DNA of 60,000 nucleotides from Phoronis australis (GCA_002633005.1 NMRA01000068.1:232710-292709), one strand, 5' to 3'; shown: positions 1 to 12,248, counted from the stretch's first letter. Numbers and translations are program-made. Notes: generated from the sequence alone by a model not told the origin.

Positions 1-161
1 GGTAACGAAATGTATTCTTTCACATGATTGTGATTTTTGAAGATTTGGATTCTTCGGGAGAATCAGAATCAAGTAAAATGATGTGCATTTCTGGTTTGTT
101 TCACTTTCGACACAGTTCATTTTCGACTTGGCTGTTCAGGATTCATGTGACTGCTAGAATG

Positions 162-360
162 GGTATGTGACAATGATATCTGCTTACAGTCACGCCTAAG
201 AGCAGTACATCGTTGCTGTTTGTATACTCAAAGTGGCTAAAAGTTTATGACAACGATAGCTGCTTACACAGTCACACCTAGGAAGAGTACATGATTACTG
301 TTATATTCAAAGTGGCTAAAAGTGTATGTGAAAACGATATCTGCCTAGTCACCAACAGTG
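162..360. repeat. Degenerate ~80-bp tandem repeat, about 2.5 copies
   Basis: Units begin near 162, 242 and 321. Each carries a version of TATGWSAMAAYGATAKCTGC, then CAGTCAC, then CAAAGTGGCTAAAA. Divergence is about 15-20%, and the third unit is cut short. No coding potential is seen in 1-550 beyond this. Confidence 0.7.
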
Positions 361-554
361 GGATGAAGTACTTTATATTGGAACAGGATAAAGTACCTTA
401 ATTAGTAGTACTGTTAACTGAAAAACCTTGACAACCCATGGGTGGCATTTCATTTAAGTGCATAAAACGACCATTTGCCTTGTTTTGACAAGTAACTACA
501 TTGTCAGCATCATTAATCCTTCCTTAAAAGAGGCCTGAACTACATGTTTCAGCA

Positions 555-1177
555 TTTGGATATGAATTTTGAAAGTATAAAGGTTCGTTACTGGCATCCA
601 CATATTCTTAAATAGTGCAAAGTATTTTTCTTTTTTACTTTGAAAAGTAAAAATTTATTAGTTCAGTAAAGCCCCACTGCGAGCGCTGTTTTTCGTGACG
701 CCGCTGAGGCTGTACAGCAAAAAGAGATATAGGTTATTAGCTGTGCGAGTACATAGTCCAGTTGACAGATCAACATGTGCATACTCACAACCTTTTTCGT
801 TTTTCTTTCCTGTTTGATTCATCCCGGGGCCTAGCCAGTCAGCTAGCTGTATGAAGACTATCTTCAAAATACAGCTAGGTACCTGTAGCACGGTGTGTTG
901 AGCTCCGTTAGAACCCAAAATTTCACATAGCCCGGGTAGTTCTGCTCGTCACCTAGTCGTGAAACTTATATCAACACATAGAGCTATAAACCGGCAGGGG
1001 AGCGTGCAAATATCTGGATGTCAGCGAGCACTTACCTTGCCCGCTGGAGCAGTTTAAGTGAAAAGCAATCTAGTAAACGTTATTTTATCTCATAATTCTC
1101 AGCCTTGTGTAACAAAGAAACCAGTACGCTCAACACACGCCATTTCCTAAAATTTTGTGACATCTGTCTGGAGATAA
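555..1177. repeat. Copy 1 of a duplicated ~0.6-kb segment
   Basis: This segment runs from TTTGGATATGAATTTTG to GGAGATAA and is repeated with high similarity at 1655-2254. Copy 1 holds about 30 extra bases after position ~729 (TTATTAGCTGTGCGAG...). Both copies contain an antisense open frame starting MGSNGAQHTV, but the frame is interrupted differently in each. I therefore read it as repeat DNA, not a gene. The family is not recognised; a dispersed interspersed repeat is likely. Confidence 0.85.
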
Positions 1178-1199
1178 CATAACGCTAAACCCTCGTGAG

Positions 1200-1241
1200 A
1201 GACCGCCCCGAGTTGGCTGCTGGAGCATCTCGGGGCGGTCT
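1200..1241. other. Perfect GC-rich 13-bp hairpin
   Basis: AGACCGCCCCGAG (1200-1212) pairs perfectly with CTCGGGGCGGTCT (1229-1241) across a 16-base loop. It is markedly GC-rich in an AT-rich setting and lies between the two copies of the 0.6-kb duplication. It could be a structured RNA or a transposon end; nothing in the sequence decides. Confidence 0.6.
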
Positions 1242-1514
1242 GGGATCAAGCGGAAAAACCACAGGGTAAATCTGTGNTTAAGCAGTGGCCCGAAACTTTC
1301 TTCGGCGAATCCGGGAATTTACAAAAGTGGCCGAAAGTGTTAGCCAATGAAACGCGTCGAAGATCGATTCTGCATATCCCATGTTCACGCGACTTGCTTA
1401 CAAGTCATCGGGAGGGCTGTTCTCGTTAGTGTTGTTTTGAACTTGGATTTGGCAACGACCAAATAACGGTCGGATTGACAAGAGCTGCTTTGTATGTGCC
1501 AGGTATCTGTTGAG

Positions 1515-1642
1515 AAGTGTAAAAACTCAGCTCGCATTCGTTGGAAATTCCAGGTCGCATTTTGCGACTTGATACGAGCTGACAAAAATCTCAGCTCGCA
1601 TTTCCAAATTTCAGGTCGCAAATGCGACCTGCAGCTCGTTAT
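1515..1642. repeat. Palindromic block of CAGCTCG / AGGTCGCA motifs
   Basis: Two tandem, imperfect copies of a ~70-bp unit carry short palindromes. CGAGCTGA (1575-1582) pairs with TCAGCTCG (1591-1598), and AGGTCGCA pairs with TGCGACCT around 1614-1631. Frames open on both strands here are a by-product of the palindromes. The block abuts the second copy of the 0.6-kb duplication. Confidence 0.6.
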
Positions 1643-1654
1643 GTCGAGCCCTGA

Positions 1655-2254
1655 TTTGGATATGAATTTTGAAAGTATAAAGGTTGGTTACTGGCATCCA
1701 CATAATTCTTAAATAGTTCAAAGTATTTTTCTTTTTTACTTTGAAAAGTAAAAATTTATTAGTTCCGTAAAGCCCAATTAACTGCGAGCGCTGTTTTTCG
1801 TGACGCCGCTGAGGCTGTACAACAAAAAGAGGTATAGGTCGACAGATCAACATGTACATACTCACAATTTTTTTTGTTTTTCTTTCCTGTTTGATTCATC
1901 CCAGAGCCTAGCCAGTCAGCTAGCTGTATGATGACTATCTTCAAAATACAGCTAGGCACCAGTAGCACTGTGTGTTGAGCTCCGTTAGAACCCAAAATTT
2001 CACATAGCCCGGGTAGTTCTGCTCGTCAGCTAGTCGTGAAACTTATATCATCATGTAGGGCTATAAACCGGCAGGGGAGCGTGCAAATATCTGTATGTCA
2101 GCCAACACTCACCTTGCCCACTGGAGCAGTTTAAGTGAAAATCAATCTAGTAAATGTTATTTTATCTCATAATTCTCAGCCTTTTGTAACAAAGAAACCA
2201 GTATGCTCAACACGCGCCATTTCCTAAAATTTTGTGACATCTGTCGGGAGATAA
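1655..2254. repeat. Copy 2 of the duplicated ~0.6-kb segment
   Basis: Near-identical partner of 555-1177, in the same orientation and 1.1 kb downstream. The homology starts at TTTGGATATGAATTTTG and stops at GGAGATAA in both copies, which gives sharp edges as in an inserted or duplicated element. The following stretch, 2255-5395, shows no gene I can support apart from the small duplication at 3671. Confidence 0.85.
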
Positions 2255-3670
2255 TGACAGCTTCACAGGAGCAAAATTTGATCTGAAGTTCGGTTTCCTG
2301 GAATTAAAATACTAAAAACTTGAAAGGAAATAAAGTCAGCCCTAATAATTTGTTGTGACATGTACGCAACTTGGAAGAACAGTTCAATCGCTTGTTATAC
2401 TTGGAAGAAGATCAACTTGGGGAACGAAACTGGCCAAAAAGTGAACAGGTGACGGCGCCGAAAGCCGACCTGAAAAAACGCACCCAAATTTTAGCAGCAG
2501 AGTGACTGGCAGAATGCCAATGTTTGCAAAACCGGTAAATAATTTAGTTTACTCAAGGAAGAGTGAAATTTAATGACGCTAATTTTGTGTCAGATTTTAT
2601 TTGATAAATTTTTACCTACATTGGTGCAACGGCTGTATAGTAATACAGCTTGCACCAAGGCAAGGCTACGCAGTTGGGGCCCTTTCCTGGCCTGATGCTG
2701 AGAATTGCATCGTTCCACTAATAGTCAACACTACACGGTGGGGAAACTTGTATTATGAACTTTTGAGCGCGAAGATCGCAGACGAGTTTTACACATTAAG
2801 CACAGTTTTGTAGCCGAGAGGCACTCACACAATGAGCTATATACGGTACATAATAAGCTTAATTTATTTCATTGCCTTCACCCACGGTACAGCCTCAGTG
2901 TCGTTAGATGCGCATTAGTCAAGAGGAATTAACATTGGGAAAACGCTTTTTATACAAAAATGTGAAAGAATAACAAAGATGTGATTTCTGATATAGACTT
3001 AATTAAGTTACATTAAAAATGTAATAACTATGTTGTTGTACTTCGGGAATCTTGTAATATAGCACTGAATACGGTATCAAAATCATGAATTCAATATGAT
3101 CCCAAAAACGAGAAAATAGAAGATAAGCGTCTTTACAGACATGAATGTAACGTACAAAGTTACGTACCCGGTGCCAGTATGTCGTGTCCACTAACACACG
3201 ACTACCTTGTACAAACTTGTGTCATATCTGCATTTTTCTGATGTCTTGTAGGAACTTTATGAGAGCCACATGCTCAAATAATGTGTTGTGACAACCACCA
3301 GAAACACAACACCTCGCTATTCTTTGTTATACCGTAAACCACAAGAAGATGTGCAACTACATCTGACGGCTTTTCACACTAAACACAATGGACGATGACT
3401 TGTGTTGCGATTGGTTGTCCCTATTCTACGAAGTTTGTATTGGCCATTGATTGCTTGTAACTCGAGATCTGCCAGCTAAGTAACGTATTGTCAGATAGTG
3501 TTTTTGGGTGATCTAATTTGACAGGTTGTTTTTTGGTATTATTGATGTGGAATTGAGCTCTTCTTTCCCATCTAAGTTACAAGAGCAAGCTAATCCCACT
3601 TACATCATCGTTTCTAGGGTGGTGACCTCTTCGACCTAGGAATGTTTGTAAGTGACTCAGTGAATGATAG

Positions 3671-3720
3671 GGCTAACTATGGTCTTGCAAACAGCGGCTA
3701 ACTATGGTCTTGCAAACAGC
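3671..3720. repeat. Perfect 25-bp tandem duplication
   Basis: The 25-base unit GGCTAACTATGGTCTTGC... occupies 3671-3695 and is repeated without change at 3696-3720. The absence of divergence points to a recent slippage duplication. Confidence 0.95.
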
Positions 3721-5395
3721 GTCTGCTGATAAGATATACCCTGTCTGAAAGCGATACCGGAAACAACTAAAAAAGCCTCAGTACTCTTGGAAATATTTTC
3801 TTGATTCCTTACAAGCATAAAAGATCAGCATTAAGGGTGTCTGTAAACAAAAAAAATTCCCACAATTCATAATTTTCTTGCATTGAAGTGAAGGGTTCTG
3901 TGTGACCTCATCATTCAAAGTAGGCCAATCTTTCCTGTAGTTAGTTCTGTCTGCAATGAAACCACAAGTCATAAAACACCTGGCCTTGAGGGATGTTGTT
4001 AATGGTGGATTACAGTAAATTACTCTGAGGAAATGTCAACTCCACTTTCATGAGCATTTGTTGCAGCCATGCTAAATTCTCACAAGGGCAGTTGGCGTCG
4101 CATGGTTGCATATTTTCTTTCGCACACCCGTCAACCATAAAGCCCTGTATATTCAGATTTTATCACACACTCCAACTATCGGAAAAGTGTATTTGATTTA
4201 TTTTGTGCAAAATAAGTGGAGATTTACCGTAGTTGCAATTTTATTTGTAAATCCTTTTGTAACACTTCCTTATTCATACACCTTTTCTCTAATTGTATGC
4301 AATGTGCCCAGTTTTGATAATTGAAAACTGCTATTTTTCATGTGCGAAATTTTGGCATTTTTGTAATAAACACTTAAAGGCATATCAGGTATATTCCTGA
4401 CCAGGTTTGAACCTGTGCCCTTTGGGCGCTTCTCATGAGAAAAAGTACGCCTTTTATCAAAAAGTTGTGCCCACCAGACTTTTGTAATTAAACTAGTAAC
4501 ATATGAAGTAGAAATCCCAAGGGCAATGGAAATAAGAACAGTCATGTTTTACCCGACTAGCTGTAAGTTGACTAGAATCTTGTATTTTTGAAAGTGTTGC
4601 GATTAAAAGATGTGCCCGGGGGGGGGGCGCACTGCGGCCTGGTACTTGCGCCTTTCAATTTTTTAGGCGTTATGGTTTAAAGGTGCAGCCCAGGAATTTC
4701 CCTGGCTTAAAGGTCAACAAAAGTTATGGAGTTCACAAGTTCTAAATTGGTGATTTTTGTATCCAATTCAAGCCACATTTTTACAAAGTGTACAGAACAG
4801 CCCAGTACAACAGTTCACTATACCAAAAGCATATTTTTTTAAGTAAATTATTTTATGTAAGCTGTACTGCTTTTTCCCCTTTACCGTATTGTTTTTATTC
4901 TCGGGTCAGTGACCTTTTTGTTCTTCCGCTATTGGTTTACTTATACCATGTGATTTCTTTGTCTCGTCGCAACACTGCCATCGTCCATGTTTTCCCTTCA
5001 ACTCAGTATTTTTCATTCAATTTCTCTATAAACCTCCCACTCTCAATACATTTTGTTACTATTCTCAGTGTTACGATGTTGCTTTGACCTATTGTTACTC
5101 ACATTATAGTTCAACATATTTTTTACCTTTTGTATTTCTCAACACCTGTTGTAGTTTAGTGCAGATTGTCTTCCACCTTTACAGCTCAACTTATTATATA
5201 ACTTTTGTATTGATTGATAGATTAGTTTGTTATAAATGTATATGACCTTTTATCTCGTCTTCATTTGTTGTTTCATTGTAAACTAGCTTCCAGTTAGCGC
5301 ATATAATTAAAATTTTGTAATTTTTATGCGCCCACATATTTCTATGTGGTCGCATATTGCAGTCATCTCTGTCTGGGTGTCCGGCGTACGTAGCT

Positions 5396-6430
5396 GTATC
5401 TCCTAAACCCCTCACAGGGTCTTGATGAGATTTGGCAGGTGTGCTCCTGTGAAGCTGACGACGGACTACAATGAATTTCGGACCTCTCCAACTACCGGTG
5501 TGTCCCCTAGTGGCAATTTTAGTTTTTTATGCTTACCTCTATATCTTTGGAGGTCCTCGACAGATTTTCATAAAATTTGGCAGTTAGGCATCTATTAATG
5601 AGATGATGCCATCCTCCCGTTTCCGGACGGATTCGAGGTACTTGGCGCCACCTAGTGGCCATTTTTACTCTTTTCGAGTCTGCCATTATCAACCAAACCG
5701 ATCTAGGGATGATTTTGAAAATTGGCCTATATGTTCTTGCTGTGAAGAGGGCGGCTGATGATGATTTTCCGATGACTTAGACTACTATGGCACCTCCTGG
5801 TGGTAGTTTTGTTTGTTTTTTGCACCCATGGCTGTATCTCCTAAACGCTCTACAGGATCTTTATTGAATTTTTCTGGTGTATTTACATGAAGTTGACAAC
5901 AGAGGATGATTACTTTCGGGCGGAGTTACCGGTGTGCTCCCTAGTGACAATTATAGTTTCTTATGTTGACCTCTGTATCTTAAAGGGTCATCAATGCATT
6001 TTCAGAAAACTTGGCAGTTAGTCATCTATTAGTGAGGTGACGCTGTCATTCGGTTTTCAGTAAAATTCGAGGCATTTTGCACCACCTTGTGGCCATTTTT
6101 ACTGTTTTCGAGTCTTGTTATTTGGCGTCTGCCCCTCTATCAACCAAACCACTCTAAGGATGGTTCTGGAAATTGGCATTTATGTTCCTAATGTGAAGTG
6201 GAAGTCTGACGATGATTTTCCTATGACGTTATCTACTTAGGTGCCTCATAGTGGCAGTTATGTTTTCTTGCGCTTATAACCTCTTAGTGGCAATTTCATT
6301 TGTTCGTCTTCCTGTTTTCTGAGAAGTTCCTTGACAGATTTTTATGAAATTTGGTAAATAGCTTTGATGACACATACGCGTTCTTCGACATATTTTGCGC
6401 CATCTAGTTGCCATTTTTATGTTCCAAGTA
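5396..6430. repeat. Higher-order tandem repeat: ~437-bp unit of three ~146-bp modules
   Basis: The module landmark [A/G]TATCT/TATCAACC recurs at 5396, 5541, 5687, 5833, 5975 and 6137, so modules are ~142-162 bp and every third one matches best (437-bp superunit, 5396 against 5833). Each module carries an AAATTTGGCAG-like block near its start and a CACCTAGTGGC(A/C)ATTTT block near its end. A third, partial superunit decays after ~6270. There is no gene here. Related but scattered modules lie at 23340-24200 and 24690-24890. Confidence 0.85.
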
Positions 6431-7176
6431 AACACCCCTAGAAGCACACCATTAGCGGTGCATTCGTGGGTGCATTTCAACGCTCTGCAATGCTCTTGTT
6501 ATATTTCTAGTTGAAAAATTGGACGCTGTGGTGTATGGCCTATCGAGACCACGCCCGGGTAGTAATACACTTTGTTTGGGTCTCTTGCACATGCGAAATT
6601 GGTCTTCAAAGCATCTGTGTTATGAATACTGAAAAACGAGTACATAGTTGCATTTTTAAAAGCATATGAAGAATATTAATGAATCTATCGTGATCGCACC
6701 ATTTTGCAGAAAAGTTATTCGCTGTACCGCAGTCTCATTGAACCTACATTTCCTAAGGTAACCTATCCGTGCAGTTGTCTCAAATTTAAAGCCACCCTGA
6801 TTATGTTCTTGGTTGAGAATGAGTTGTTTTAGATTCAAGAAAAGATATTGTTAGTGATTGGAACTGAGCAGGTTTTAGGCGGCTCTGTGTGTTGCATCAG
6901 TTGTCAGGTTTTGAGCGCTGTGTGTCTTCATGTGTCATGTAACTAGTGATGCAGTGGGGCGTAGACAGTACACCACCTTTTTCATTTTCAATGTAGTGTC
7001 GACATTCTATAAATTGAGGTGCAAGGTTGCATAGACACACAAGATATCCTGTGATTCAGCCATATACATACCTCTAAATTAACCACTATAGCACTACATT
7101 TAACATGTTTTTTGAAGTTCTGTATGTGATGAGAGGTTTTGTGCCATGTATATGCACAATCAGTCACTCCACTAGC

Positions 7177-7203
7177 ATATATATATATATATATATATAT
7201 ATA
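7177..7203. repeat. (TA)n microsatellite
   Basis: An uninterrupted AT dinucleotide run of 27 bases, just downstream of the 3' end of the minus-strand GPCR gene. Confidence 0.97.
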
Positions 7204-7289
7204 ATGTTGACAGTTTTGCCAGTGCATTGTTATAAAACACTTGTGTGTGTTGATTCCAGTGGCAATGTTGGTACCATATTCAGTAGGGC

Positions 7290-8930
7290 TCATTGACATG
7301 TTTCTGCAGCTATCTGTGCTCGGAACCAGTTGATAGGTTTCTGTAGATATCTGTACACAATACATAGTATTCTTCTGTATGCATCCCGAAAGCGCCTGTT
7401 CATAGTTCCATATATTATGGGATTTACGCATGATCCAGTCCAAAAAAACAATGCAGTTATCATATACGCTGCTCGTGAAAACTCATTCTGACTGTCAGCC
7501 AAGTTGACGATGGTGAATGGTAAATATGTGGATGCAAAGGCTGCAAACACAATGAGAATCATGCGGAAAGACCTTAACACCCGTTGTTGGTCCTTCACCA
7601 TGTTGCGCTGGTGCACAGCTTTTAAGGTTCGCTGGACACGCTTTGTGCTAATTGCTGTCGATGTACTCTCTGCACGTTTCTCTGATGTTTCATTCCGTAC
7701 CATGTCCATGCCATTATGAGTAGATGGGCTGATACCCTCTTCTGCCTTGGCTGTTGCACAAATTGTTGTGTCGTACTGAATGATCGCTGTGTACTGCGCA
7801 TGAACTGTGGTGAGTTTTTCAGCAATTAGTTCAACATTTTCCAGTGACACAGCATTGTCTTGTTTGGGCACAGACACGTCAACACAAAATTGTAGACTCT
7901 GTGAGGGTTTTTTTAGCTTTGGGCTGTCTGATGAAGTAGTCGATAAGTTGTCCTGAGTTTTGACTAGCTTTGCAGAACCTTCAATGTTGGCAGACTGAGA
8001 AGAACACGCATTTGAGGAAATATCACTACAGACACAGTCTGCATATTGACATGGTCCAATGCTTTCTAATTCTGCTTCAGAGATTATTGACCTACAAAAT
8101 GGCTCGGTAATTCTCACTGGGCTTGTGTTGCTCGGCTCAACTGTGAACACTGCATCAGAGAAGGTGTTGGTTGTCTGTAAACGAGTTGTGTTCAGCATTG
8201 CATGGGATGAGGTTAGATTCTGTGCCTGGTTAGTAGACACTCGCTTCCGACTGTTTCGAATGACTATACTGATGCCCAAGTAACACACAAATATTACTAA
8301 ACTTGGGAGAACAAAACCAACAATGAAAAGGATGTTGATAAACGTCGTCGATTCTGCTCTCACGTAGTTACATCTTCCAATCTGATCTGTGTAATCTATC
8401 TTGGTCCATGCTGGTTCCACAACGCTAGGAAGAACTGTGAAAATTGAAAGCAACCATACGAACGTCACTTGCAAAAGAAGCATAGGCCGCCTCGTGATTA
8501 AACTATACTTTCCAGGACAAGATATCAAGAAATATCTATTGATTGCTATTAGCTTAATATGGAACGGTGATACAATAACCAGCAATGTTCCAAAATAAGC
8601 TTGAAACAAGCAGACTTGCGAGGATAAGTTCCAGGCGCGATTATAGTAGCTGTATACATAGAATGGCATGATAATTGTATTCATCATCAAATCTGCAACT
8701 GCCAGACTTGCTATGAGAAAGTTGTGAGCTGTTCGCAGTTTCTTGACTGTGGTTACAGCCATGATCACCATCACATTGCCTGCTGTTCCCACGACGATGA
8801 TGAGAATAATAAAGTAACTGCCTACTTGGCCCACCATGTTGTCTGGGTCATCCAGACTACTGTTGTACACCATCTTGGTAAAATGCACCGATTTTAATTC
8901 ACTTTTCCTGAAAAATAAACGGGTTGACAT
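7290..8930 (-). CDS. Rhodopsin-family (class A) GPCR, Moody/Tre1/GPR84/melatonin-receptor-like
   Basis: A single-exon open frame of 546 codons with seven hydrophobic segments. TM1 holds G51-N52; TM2 has SLAVADL with D80; C107 at the top of TM3 can pair with C187 in extracellular loop 2. TM3 ends in N131-R132-Y133 instead of DRY. TM4 has W159 and TM5 has P209. TM6 reads T-Y-L-P471 in place of C-W-x-P, and TM7 has N503-P504-I-I-Y507. Intracellular loop 3 is very long (about 225-450), rich in Ser, Thr and charged residues. The NRY and YLP variants are typical of the Tre1/Moody/GPR84 and melatonin-receptor groups, so a plasma-membrane receptor of that broad class is the best call; the ligand cannot be told. 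Start: M1 is the first ATG, but M20 (8873), just before N-glycosylation site N23-S-S, is an alternative. No intron is evident. It is divergent from FEN1, whose first visible exon lies 3.3 kb away. Confidence 0.93.
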   Translation of the reverse strand: MSTRLFFRKSELKSVHFTKMVYNSSLDDPDNMVGQVGSYFIILIIVVGTAGNVMVIMAVTTVKKLRTAHNFLIASLAVADLMMNTIIMPFYVYSYYNRAWNLSSQVCLFQAYFGTLLVIVSPFHIKLIAINRYFLISCPGKYSLITRRPMLLLQVTFVWLLSIFTVLPSVVEPAWTKIDYTDQIGRCNYVRAESTTFINILFIVGFVLPSLVIFVCYLGISIVIRNSRKRVSTNQAQNLTSSHAMLNTTRLQTTNTFSDAVFTVEPSNTSPVRITEPFCRSIISEAELESIGPCQYADCVCSDISSNACSSQSANIEGSAKLVKTQDNLSTTSSDSPKLKKPSQSLQFCVDVSVPKQDNAVSLENVELIAEKLTTVHAQYTAIIQYDTTICATAKAEEGISPSTHNGMDMVRNETSEKRAESTSTAISTKRVQRTLKAVHQRNMVKDQQRVLRSFRMILIVFAAFASTYLPFTIVNLADSQNEFSRAAYMITALFFWTGSCVNPIIYGTMNRRFRDAYRRILCIVYRYLQKPINWFRAQIAAETCQ

Positions 8931-11900
8931 AATGTAAACACATTTTAAGTTGTTGAGAAATTCTTGTCACTGGAGGGATTAATATCAGTAAACAAGCATT
9001 TTTTAAAAAATGATCTTACGTGCAGAACGAGCCTCGTCTCTAGCATCCATACTACTTTCCTAGGCTGTTTGTGCACGCCTTGTCTCTAATATACCTGAGT
9101 ACTATTCACCTTGACTGCCTAATGCGTGACGTATAGCCTTTTTACCTAATGAGTTTTTCCCTGCAATATATTGACTTGCCACTTGATAATTCAAATCACC
9201 TAGTTACTGCCAGGCATTAGTCTTTTGAGTTTCCTTATTATACTAATTAATGGTTCTTAGCTAATTAGTTGCTTGTGGTGTCTCCGTAATTTGTGAGTTA
9301 ATAAGAAGAATAAGAAGAAAGTATTCATAATTATAGCTTTCACATGACTGTGGTCCCTGTAGCAACATAACTCTTCTTTCATCAACCTAATTGCATGCAG
9401 TTTCATTACTCTTATCCTATATCAAAACTTCATTTGGTGATCTGAAATGTGCTGAAGTGGCAAAAAAAATTTTTAAAATAAATGTATTTCTGGGACTGAA
9501 GTCAGTAGACAATGCCTTGTCATATTGTGGACTGTTGAAATAGATCGCAAGCTAACCCTGCACTATCATTTTATCGGTTTCCATCGGAAGCCAACGAAAG
9601 AAATGATAAGGTAAGTCAACTCACCTGAATTGAAAGTAAGGGATCACCACTCGCATTGTGCACCGCCTTGGCTAAGATAATTTGTTCTGACAACTGTTGT
9701 GCACCACAGTATATAACTTTGGTACAAAAGTATATATTATGAAATATTTTGCCGTTCTACCATATACTGGAGATTGTGACTAAAGTGTGCTCACGATGGA
9801 CACTTCAGCATGATAGGACAACATATTTTCCTGGACTTTTAAGTAAAATGACTTCATCTAGTGGCAAATTGGTCAAGAGGCTAAGATTTCACTTCAAATC
9901 GATAGGCAGAGGCAGAGGGAAAGTCTTTTAAGAAGGTGTGAAATAGGTATAGACTGTGTTGGTAGCCAAGCGGAATGGAGGATGTGGGTATATGGGATGA
10001 AATGTTGACTGGGAGGAGGAAGAAATTGATGGTGGCTTGGGGCCAGGTGAAGTTCACCTGTATTTGGGCAAAGCTCTGTCACATGCCCATCTCAAATAGC
10101 CAAGCCCAGATGTGTCTAGTATGTTAAATCTAAGAATGTTCAAAATTTTAAATACTTTGTCATTTGTGTCTAATTTTTACCACAAAAAGGATTTTGTTCC
10201 TAGTTGAATGTGACTTTCATTTTGTTCCTTAAATAGTGAAATACAAAATGTTATTTTTCAACTTGTGCAAAAAGCATTCTGTTAAAAACCATCCAATAAA
10301 TCAATATTGGTTATCCACGAGAGATTTTTCAACAAAAGGATAACAGCCTCTTTTGTAGTCAACAATACCTGGTCACATCTGGGCTCCACTCGAATACAAG
10401 TTCTAAAACTGATGCCAAAATTTGTGGCTTCTCATGAATGTGGAAGTACCAGGCGCATCATGGAGTCCTAAAAGCAGGAACGGTTATGAGCAGCTGCAAC
10501 AACTGGTTCATTTCGACCAGGGACATTTGTCTTAATAATCGAGTCTAAAATTGTTGGATAGCTGTCTTTTTATGAGTCCGACCCCAGACAATCACCTATA
10601 TGTAAAAGCATTATAGCAATCAGTCTGTGTAAAAAATATAGGCCCTACAACATCTCACTGGTTTCTGTCCCGGTCCATTAAAAAGTTTCAAGTTAGCGAT
10701 TTTCAAGTCATTTTTTCAGAAGTTCTAGCAAAACTGTGTTCTTCAACCATGGCATCATATGTCTTCATACAGAACACCTTCATTGTAAAACATATACACT
10801 GTATGTGGAAAATTGGTTAAAAACACTACACTTGTTGTTGTTGACCATCTTTATTCCATTCCGTTTGTATCCAACAACAAGCGTCGTACATTTATGCATA
10901 ACAGAAAATGTGCTACTCAAGTACAGCAAGTTCAAGTTACTATATATGGAAATGACCATAAAACAGGCTTGGTACTTGGGTAGCACATTCATGGTAATTC
11001 AAGCAAACTTAAGTCCAGAGTAAAACCTGGTGTAGTCACAAAGTGCTATGCTCAATTTTCTGTCACAACCACACGTCATTGGGAATTAACGGATTAATCA
11101 ACCACCAATGTGCATTTAAGTGAATTCTTGTTATTACCTGAATGGTATCTGCTTGAGTAAGCTATCCAAGGCCAATTAAGTGACCAAGTCCCAGCAAAGC
11201 TTGTGCTGATCAGACCAGCAGTGTCAAATGATTTTCAAACCTGCTTAAATAATGCAGGACAAAATGTCATAAGTTAGTTGAAATAAAATATCAGCTTAGA
11301 ACTTTAAAAGTGACTGACTTTTGACTGCCACCAAAAAGATGAACAACAATAAATATAGAAGGATGTCTTTTGAAAAAAACAATAAAAGATTATTAAAGAT
11401 ACCATAATCTACTATAAAATGGATGTTCTTCAAAATTTCAAGTCTCACCTGTGCTCATACAAGGAGAGATTTTGGAACTCCTGGTTTATATCCATCGGTG
11501 TCTGATTAAACCTTCAGTTGTGATCAGTGACAGGGTAATGTCTTCGTTACTTCTAGTAAAAGTTGGTGAGAACCACGGACATCCTAGGCTGATGATCGTT
11601 TCGTAATTCATAATGTAAAAGTTGCGTAGGCCTAGAGCTCTATTGAGGATCAACAGTTATCACTAGCCAGTGGAGTGAGGAGTGTTCAAGACTCCATGAT
11701 TGTTATCGCAAACTTGAAGAATAACTCAGGCGTGCGCAGTGGCGTCCACACATGAAGTTTGTGGTGTCATGACATTGACATTTGTAGCAACACTCTGGTT
11801 GCGTGAGGGCACTGCGGAGGAACATACACAAACACTCTAACTAGCAATCGTGGCACTACACAAGTGCTTCTGGTCTTTGTTGTAGTTTTTGTCAGCATAG

Positions 11901-12248
11901 TTTCTATTACTCTCACTATGTTTACATTGATTCACTTTTTGGTTTGTGTGATCCTCATTTGTATTCGTGACCATGTACTGGCTCATTCACATCATTGGTA
12001 AGTGTCAGCAATATCTCAGTGTATGATGATGACAATACTTTTAGGTTATCATACATTGTAGACGCTGCGCCCTTACCACCATGCTCCTTATGCAAAAGCA
12101 TGTCTATTTTCATTCATATGCTGTTGATTAGTTGTGGATTAGTTATGGATTAGTGAGACTGATTTAGTAGTTACACAAAATGGTTTCTTTGCAACATGTA
12201 GTTTTCGTTTACGAAATTATGGCATGAACTGTTGATTTGTGTTTTCAG
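8931..12248. other. AT-rich spacer between GPCR and first visible FEN1 exon; no gene found
   Basis: I looked here on the plus strand for the missing FEN1 N-terminal exons (the MGI start, the DASMS and VFDGKPP blocks, the ATEDMD block) and saw none. A strong donor-like GGTAAGTG at 11997-12004 has no FEN1-like coding sequence before it. Short open frames at 9749, 10736 and 10780 look like chance. This stretch probably holds the GPCR promoter and part of a FEN1 intron. Confidence 0.5.

Noticed and set aside
6988-7443. 151-codon minus-strand frame
   Set aside because: It runs antisense through the TA microsatellite (YIYIYIYIY) and overlaps the GPCR C-terminus in another frame; no motif.
11880-12005. 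Possible FEN1 exon before the GGTAAGTG at 11997-12004
   Set aside because: No frame before this donor-like site resembles FEN1, and the residues expected there (TASEA-type) are absent.
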